The position numbers were made by a program, and so were the translations under genes. DNA of 8,015 bases, taken from assembly GCA_014376425.1 (NCBI GenBank), contig JACMRO010000359.1:1-8015 (forward strand), read 5' to 3'. The stretch's first letter is position 1; each line of letters starts with the position of its first letter. The notes under the pieces were generated by a model. That model ran no database searches. It was not told where the DNA came from and saw nothing but the letters and a program-made list of their open reading frames with translations. This DNA comes from Rubritepida sp. GTDB lineage: Bacteria > Pseudomonadota > Alphaproteobacteria > Acetobacterales > Acetobacteraceae. This document shows positions 6,339 through 8,015 of this stretch, one piece after another.

Positions 6339-7232
6339 ATGGCGAGGATCGGTTTCGTGGGCCTGGGTAATATGGGCCTGCCGATGGCGCGCAACCTGGC
6401 GCGCGCCGGACATGCGGTGGCGGGGTTCGACCTGGATGCGGCGCGGATGCAGGCGCTGGGCAGCGGTGCGGCGAGTGCCGCCGAAGCCGCGGCCGGTGCG
6501 GATTTCATCATCACCATGCTGCCGGCGGGTACGCATGTGCGGCAGGCCTGGCTGGATGGCGCCGCCGGGACGGCGCAGGGATTGGCCGCCGCTGCCCGGC
6601 CGGATGCGGTGTTCATCGACTGCTCGACCATCGAGGTGGCGGTGGCGCGCGAGGTGGCGGCGGCAGTGGCGCAGCCGATGCTGGACGCACCGGTCTCCGG
6701 CGGCGTGATGGGGGCCGAGAACGCCACGCTGACATTCATGGTGGGCGGCACCGACGACGCCTTCGCCACCGCCCGACCGATCCTGGAGGCGATGGGCAGG
6801 ACTGTCGTCCATTGCGGCGCATCCGGCGCCGGCCAGGCCGCGAAGGCCTGCAACAATATGCTGCTGGCCGTCTCCATGATCGGCACTTGCGAGGCCTTCA
6901 TCCTGGCCGAGAAGCTGGGGCTGTCGCATCAGGCGCTGTTCGATGTGGCGAGCAAGTCCAGCGGCCAGTGCTGGGCGCTGACGACCTACTGCCCGGTGCC
7001 GGGGCCGGTGCCGGGCAGCCCGGCCAACCGGGACTACCAGCCCGGCTTCGCGGCGGCGCTGATGCTGAAGGATCTGGGCCTGGCGCAGGCGGCGGCAGGC
7101 GAGGTTGGCGCGGTGACGCCGTTGGGTGCGCGGGCGCTGGAACTGTATCGCGAATTCGCATCCCTGCATGGTCTGACGGATTTCTCGGGCATCATCCACC
7201 AGCTACGCAGCAACGGTTCGCGTCCATCGTGA
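6339..7232 (+). CDS. mmsB: 3-hydroxyisobutyrate dehydrogenase
   Basis: NAD-dependent beta-hydroxyacid dehydrogenase oxidising (S)-3-hydroxyisobutyrate to methylmalonate semialdehyde in valine degradation. The N-terminal Rossmann domain has IGFVGLGNMGLPMARNL (4-20; GLGNMG at 8-13) followed by Asp31 in GFDLD, which favours NAD over NADP. Substrate motif DAPVSGGVMGAENATL spans 116-131 (Ser120, Gly121, Gly122). The catalytic block GAGQAAKACNNML (163-175) has Lys169 and Asn173. The C-terminal helical domain carries SSGQCWALTTYCPVPGPVP and NRDYQPGFAAALMLKDL (230-246; Lys244, Asp245), segments typical of true 3-hydroxyisobutyrate dehydrogenases rather than tartronate semialdehyde reductases. 297 residues is the usual length. 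ATG 6339 follows GGAGG at 6326-6330 by eight bases, three bases after the aminotransferase stop. Last gene of the forward operon. No methylmalonate-semialdehyde dehydrogenase or 3-hydroxyisobutyryl-CoA hydrolase gene is in the window. Confidence 0.93.
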   Translation: MARIGFVGLGNMGLPMARNLARAGHAVAGFDLDAARMQALGSGAASAAEAAAGADFIITMLPAGTHVRQAWLDGAAGTAQGLAAAARPDAVFIDCSTIEVAVAREVAAAVAQPMLDAPVSGGVMGAENATLTFMVGGTDDAFATARPILEAMGRTVVHCGASGAGQAAKACNNMLLAVSMIGTCEAFILAEKLGLSHQALFDVASKSSGQCWALTTYCPVPGPVPGSPANRDYQPGFAAALMLKDLGLAQAAAGEVGAVTPLGARALELYREFASLHGLTDFSGIIHQLRSNGSRPS

Positions 7233-7239
7233 GCAGATA

Positions 7240-7264
7240 CCCCAGGGGCAGGTCGCCCCGGGGG
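7240..7264. terminator. GC hairpin after the forward operon
   Basis: CCCC (7240-7243) plus GGGGC (7245-7249) pair with GCCCC (7255-7259) plus GGGG (7261-7264), leaving one A/G mismatch and a 5-nt loop. This nine-pair, all-GC stem starts eight bases after the dehydrogenase stop, in a convergent gap. No T-run follows on either strand, so it is terminator-like rather than canonical. Confidence 0.5.
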
Positions 7265-7270
7265 GAATGC

Positions 7271-7292
7271 AAAGGGGAGCGCGCCGCCCTTT
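7271..7292 (-). terminator. Second small hairpin, possible stop for reverse gene
   Basis: AAAGGG (7271-7276) pairs with CCCTTT (7287-7292) around a 10-nt loop, just beyond the stop of the reverse binding-protein gene. Read on the reverse strand the stem ends in CCCTTT followed by GCATT, a weak T-rich tail. The stem is short and confidence is low. Confidence 0.3.
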
Positions 7293-7303
7293 CCGGCCCG
7301 CTT

Positions 7304-8015
7304 TCAAAGAGCCCTTTCCGCGGCCGGGGGCAGGAAGCGATCGGTGTGAAAACGGTCCACGCTGGGCGTGTCGCCCAGCGCGTAGGCCAGCTTCACCGCC
7401 TCGATCTGCCGCTGCAGCCGCGGCGCCTCGATGACGCCCAGGCCCAGCCGGCGGACGTTCGGGCTGTCCACCAGCTCCTCCATCGCCATCTGCTGGCGCA
7501 CGGTCTCGATCGCCACGTCGGTCAGCGGCTCGCGCAGCCGAAGTGCGGCGATGGCGCCGTCGCGGTTGTTGAAGGACCATTTCATCGACCGGTACAGCGC
7601 GCCGACCAGCGAGCGCAGCACTTCTGGGTTGCGTGCCGCGTAGGTCCGCGTCGTCAGGATGACCGAGCCGTAGAAGAAGTCCAGGCCGTGTTCGCGGTAG
7701 CGGAAGATGCGCTGCGCTGGCAGGTCCATCCCCAGTGCCCTGAGCGACAGGGCGGTGGAGGTCACGAAGCCGGTGATGCCGTCGGCGCGTCGCTGCACCA
7801 GCATGGGCTCGCGCAGCTCCGGCGCAACGCTCAGCCAGTTGATCGACGAGAAGGGAATGTTGTTGATCGCGGCGAAGACCGGAAAGACCTGTCGGCCGCC
7901 GTCGAATTCGGGCGCCGCCAACGTCTTGCCGGCAAGCTGGCTGATCTGGGTGATCGGGCCGTCGGCCCGCACGGTGACGGCGGTCGGCGCCTGGTCCCAC
8001 AGCAGGCCCACGGCC
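7304..8015 (-). CDS. ABC-transporter substrate-binding protein (NrtA/SsuA/TauA-like), 5' end outside window
   Basis: C-terminal part (about 237 residues) of a periplasmic solute receptor of the NMT1/NrtA/SsuA/TauA-like group, which binds small compounds such as sulfonates, nitrate, pyrimidine precursors or aromatics for an ABC importer. Supporting features are the ISQLAGKTLAAPEFDGGRQ segment (a hinge and ligand-loop region in such proteins), INWLSVAPELREPMLVQRRADGITGF, and a late helical part with ARNPEVLRSLVGALYRSMKW, the usual 'NPE... AL' helix. The reading frame is open through the right edge, so start, signal peptide and part of domain I are missing; the GTG at 8011-8009 is internal. The stop is TGA at 7306-7304. 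It converges on the dehydrogenase gene and so belongs to a different transcription unit whose permease and ATPase genes would be expected to the right. Ligand cannot be told. Confidence 0.85.
   Translation of the reverse strand, partial: AVGLLWDQAPTAVTVRADGPITQISQLAGKTLAAPEFDGGRQVFPVFAAINNIPFSSINWLSVAPELREPMLVQRRADGITGFVTSTALSLRALGMDLPAQRIFRYREHGLDFFYGSVILTTRTYAARNPEVLRSLVGALYRSMKWSFNNRDGAIAALRLREPLTDVAIETVRQQMAMEELVDSPNVRRLGLGVIEAPRLQRQIEAVKLAYALGDTPSVDRFHTDRFLPPAAERAL

Noticed and set aside
6993..7015. Direct repeat CCGGTGCCGGG in two copies, 12-bp period
   Set aside because: It encodes the Pro-Val-Pro-Gly repeat in a segment conserved in 3-hydroxyisobutyrate dehydrogenases, so protein sequence explains it.
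5400..7199. A 599-codon open frame on the reverse strand across the aminotransferase and dehydrogenase genes
   Set aside because: It is the antisense shadow of two well-conserved genes in GC-rich DNA. Its translation is low-complexity, rich in Arg/His/Gly/Gln, with no family motif.
8009..8011. GTG as the start of the rightmost reverse gene
   Set aside because: The frame continues open past it, and the protein would lack its signal peptide and much of domain I, so the gene is truncated by the window edge.

Overview
The window is GC-rich (about 70% by eye), densely coding bacterial DNA. It holds eight protein genes, all recognisable at family level. No RNA gene, mobile element, CRISPR array or origin was seen. 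Codon use is strongly G/C-ending throughout. The gene content suggests an alphaproteobacterium such as the Acetobacteraceae (Roseomonas-like), or possibly a betaproteobacterium: a Bug/TctC-type binding protein, a class III CoA-transferase, a TTC38-like TPR protein, an mmsB-type dehydrogenase and a NrtA/SsuA/TauA-type binding protein. The taxonomy is inference from gene content and composition only.

Layout from left to right. A forward SMP-30/gluconolactonase-family gene (5-928) faces a reverse two-gene unit: a class III CoA-transferase (2290-3423) followed by a TTC38-like TPR protein (965-2293), which overlap by four bases. A 36-bp convergent gap between the two directions holds a strong GC hairpin. 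A 54-bp divergent gap (3424-3477) then separates the CoA-transferase from a forward four-gene operon. That operon encodes a Bug-family periplasmic binding protein (3478-4422), a zinc-free MDR/quinone-oxidoreductase-like enzyme (4422-5417), a branched-chain amino acid aminotransferase (5418-6335) and 3-hydroxyisobutyrate dehydrogenase (6339-7232). Its junctions are -1, 0 and +3 bases. A 71-bp convergent gap with GC hairpins follows, then the 3' part of a reverse ABC-transporter substrate-binding protein gene that leaves the window on the right.

Functionally this looks like a small-molecule uptake and catabolism island. The aminotransferase and 3-hydroxyisobutyrate dehydrogenase are two non-consecutive steps of valine degradation. 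The CoA-transferase and MDR enzyme could handle acyl-CoA or enoyl/carbonyl intermediates, and the Bug protein could capture a carboxylate substrate. No membrane subunits (TctA/TctB or ABC permease/ATPase) and no regulator are in the window.

The most notable non-coding signal is a perfect 8-bp inverted repeat (3448-3455 and 3472-3479). It encloses the ribosome-binding site and overlaps the start codon of the first operon gene. I found no evidence of a wholly new system. The genes are ordinary families in an unusual combination.
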